NCBI GenBank assembly: GCA_017378975.1
Contig: JAFNXT010000302.1
Location: 1-5,779 of the forward strand
Length of the DNA: 5,779 nucleotides
DNA from: Oscillospiraceae bacterium
GTDB taxonomy: Bacteria > Bacillota > Clostridia > Oscillospirales > Oscillospiraceae
Direction of reading: 5' to 3'
Shown in pieces: positions 4,773 to 5,779 of this stretch. The stretch's first letter is position 1; every line of letters begins with the position of its first letter. The notes under the pieces are model-generated. The model saw nothing but the letters and a program-made list of their open reading frames with translations, did not search any database and had not been told where the DNA came from. The translations under genes and the position numbers were made by a program.

Positions 4773-4808
4773 ACAGGACCGATGCGATCCGCATCGGTCC
4801 TGTTTTTT
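4773..4808. terminator. Intrinsic terminator between convergent thyA and tatD
   Basis: ACAGGACCGATGCG (4773-4786) pairs perfectly with 4790-4803 around the 3-nt loop ATC, followed by T6 (4803-4808). It is a textbook rightward terminator nine bases after the thyA stop. Leftward, for tatD, the same hairpin has only TCGTTC behind it and would be weaker. Confidence 0.92.
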
Positions 4809-4821
4809 ACGATCGATATTA

Positions 4822-5583
4822 TCAGATCCGGTACAGCCGTTTGCCGTTCCCGGTGGTGATGGCTTCGATCTCTTCCACAGGCAGGCCACGGATCTCCGCC
4901 AGACGCTCTGCCATGCGGTAGAGCTTGCCGGGGTCGTTGCGTTTGCCACGGAAGGGCTCCGGTGCCATGTAGGGGCAGTCGGTCTCCAGCACCAGACGGT
5001 CCAGCGGGATCCCGGACGCCACCTCCACGGCCTTCCGGGCGTTTTTGAAGGTCAAAACACCGGTGAAGCCGATGTACCAGCCCAGATCGATCAGCTCCTT
5101 CGCCATCTCCAGCGAGCCGGAATAACAATGGAACACGCCGGTGACATGGGGGAACTCCTTCACCACCGCCATGCCGTCGGCATGGGCATCCCGCTCATGG
5201 ACGATCACAGGAAGCCCCAGTTCCTGTGCCAGCTCCATCTGGGCACGGAAGGCCCGAAGCTGCACTTCCCGGGGGATATCCTCATAGTGATAGTCCAGAC
5301 CGATCTCACCGATGGCACGGATCTTTGGATTCAGTTTACATAACGTTCTGTATTCCTCCAGAACGGCATCGTCCACCTCGTCCGCCACATCGGGATGGGA
5401 TCCCACGGCGGCGTAGAGGAAAGGATGCTTCTGAGAAAGGGCGCTGACCGCCCGGGAAGAGGCCAGAGAACAGCCCGGGAGCATCACCAGCTCCAGACCC
5501 TGTCCGGGCAAAGAAGCGATCAGCTCCTCCCGGTCCACATCAAAAGCCCGGTCATCCAGATGGGCATGGGTATCAAATAACAT
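4822..5583 (-). CDS. tatD: TatD family metal-dependent deoxyribonuclease
   Basis: This 253-residue cytoplasmic hydrolase has the TIM-barrel amidohydrolase fold typical of TatD. Metal-ligand motifs are all present in order: H6 and H8 in DTHAHLD, H63 in GSHPD, E93 in IGEIGLDYH, H129 in VIVHERDAH, H152 in FHCYSGS, and D202 in LETDCPYMAPEP, then RGKRNDP (212-218). Family members are Mg2+-dependent DNases/3'-5' exonucleases linked to DNA repair and DNA breakdown; the exact substrate here is not shown. The ATG has AGGAGG (plus-strand 5590-5595) six bases upstream. No promoter is visible within the next 80 bases leftward of transcription, where the C/G hairpin repeat begins only 18 bp from the start codon, so transcription probably enters through or within that repeat. 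It converges on thyA, sharing the hairpin at 4773-4808. In many Firmicutes tatD lies beside metG or ksgA, which would be outside the window. Confidence 0.96.
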   Translation of the reverse strand: MLFDTHAHLDDRAFDVDREELIASLPGQGLELVMLPGCSLASSRAVSALSQKHPFLYAAVGSHPDVADEVDDAVLEEYRTLCKLNPKIRAIGEIGLDYHYEDIPREVQLRAFRAQMELAQELGLPVIVHERDAHADGMAVVKEFPHVTGVFHCYSGSLEMAKELIDLGWYIGFTGVLTFKNARKAVEVASGIPLDRLVLETDCPYMAPEPFRGKRNDPGKLYRMAERLAEIRGLPVEEIEAITTGNGKRLYRI

Positions 5584-5601
5584 AGGCTACCTCCTAAGTA
5601 A

Positions 5602-5682
5602 CTTGCCCCCCTCACTTGTGAGGGGGGTGGACGAGCGAAGCGAGGCCGGGAGGTGTCCGAATGACGCTATGGGGGCGAGACA
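5602..5682. repeat. C/G-rich multi-hairpin repeat, copy 3 (variant)
   Basis: It starts with CTTG (5602-5605), as copy 2 does (2866-2869), then a hairpin CCCCCCTCAC (5606-5615) / GTGAGGGGGG (5618-5627) with the same TT loop. Relative to copies 1 and 2 one G-C pair has become A-T with pairing kept. After GGGGGGTGG it diverges from copy 2. GGTGTC (5652-5657) can pair with GACACC (5679-5684). It joins the 47-bp tandem array directly. Confidence 0.8.
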
Positions 5683-5779
5683 CCCCCCGCCCTTCGGGCA
5701 CCCCCCTCATAAATGAGGGGGGCGGGACTCCCCCCGCCCTTCGGGCACCCCCCTCATAAATGAGGGGGGCGGGACTCCC
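5683..5779. repeat. 47-bp tandem repeat array, two copies plus start of a third
   Basis: Units 5683-5729 and 5730-5776 are identical and a third begins at 5777, so the array continues beyond the window. Each unit has a small hairpin GCCC-TTC-GGGC and a long one CCCCCCTCAT-AA-ATGAGGGGGG (5701-5722 and 5748-5769), the latter another variant of the hairpin that starts copies 1 to 3. There are no unique spacers, so it is not a CRISPR array. Confidence 0.9.

Noticed and set aside
3783..4949. A 388-codon leftward open frame opposite thyA
   Set aside because: thyA has all catalytic residues, a promoter and a terminator. The opposite frame has no domain and crosses the terminator into tatD.
4615..5343. 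A 242-codon rightward frame over the thyA end and tatD
   Set aside because: It runs through the thyA terminator and is antisense to the well-supported tatD.
5683..5779. CRISPR-like direct repeats
   Set aside because: The units abut without unique spacers and no cas gene is near; this is a tandem satellite of the hairpin repeat.

Overview
The window looks like chromosomal DNA from a GC-rich gut-type clostridium, probably of the Oscillospiraceae/Ruminococcaceae group. This is inferred from strong AGGAGG-type ribosome binding sites, GC-rich codon choice, a RemB-type DUF370 protein, a clostridial-style ThyA and C/G-rich hairpin repeats between genes. No rRNA, tRNA, CRISPR array, transposase or phage gene is visible.

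Layout. Positions 1-102 hold one copy of a C/G-rich multi-hairpin repeat, followed by a hairpin terminator (102-134) next to the end of a leftward degV-family lipid-binding gene (141-1004). A 194-bp divergent gap carries a good rightward promoter (TGGACA-N17-TATAAT) and a roughly 130-nt leader able to form alternative hairpins. It precedes a cation diffusion facilitator with an N-D/D-D metal site typical of manganese exporters (1199-2329) and, 16 bp later, remB (2346-2588). Right behind remB is a cluster of DnaA boxes (two perfect TTATCCACA in opposite orientation plus several near matches, 2597-2717) and an AT-richer stretch. This is a candidate replication origin or DnaA-binding locus. A strong hairpin (2803-2843) and a second copy of the hairpin repeat (about 2866-3001) follow.

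The right half has two leftward small genes read as one unit: a two-domain DUF1508/YegP-like protein (3360-3728) and a small helical protein of unknown function (from 3356) whose 3' end appears frameshifted. Upstream of them, in the opposite direction, is thyA (3933-4763). It converges on tatD (4822-5583) across a shared hairpin. The window ends in a third, rearranged copy of the hairpin repeat that becomes a 47-bp tandem repeat running off the edge.

The genes do not form one pathway. They are short housekeeping units: lipid handling, metal efflux, a DNA-binding regulator, dTMP synthesis and a TatD nuclease. The most notable content is between genes: the DnaA-box cluster, and a hairpin repeat family whose stems keep pairing while their sequence changes.
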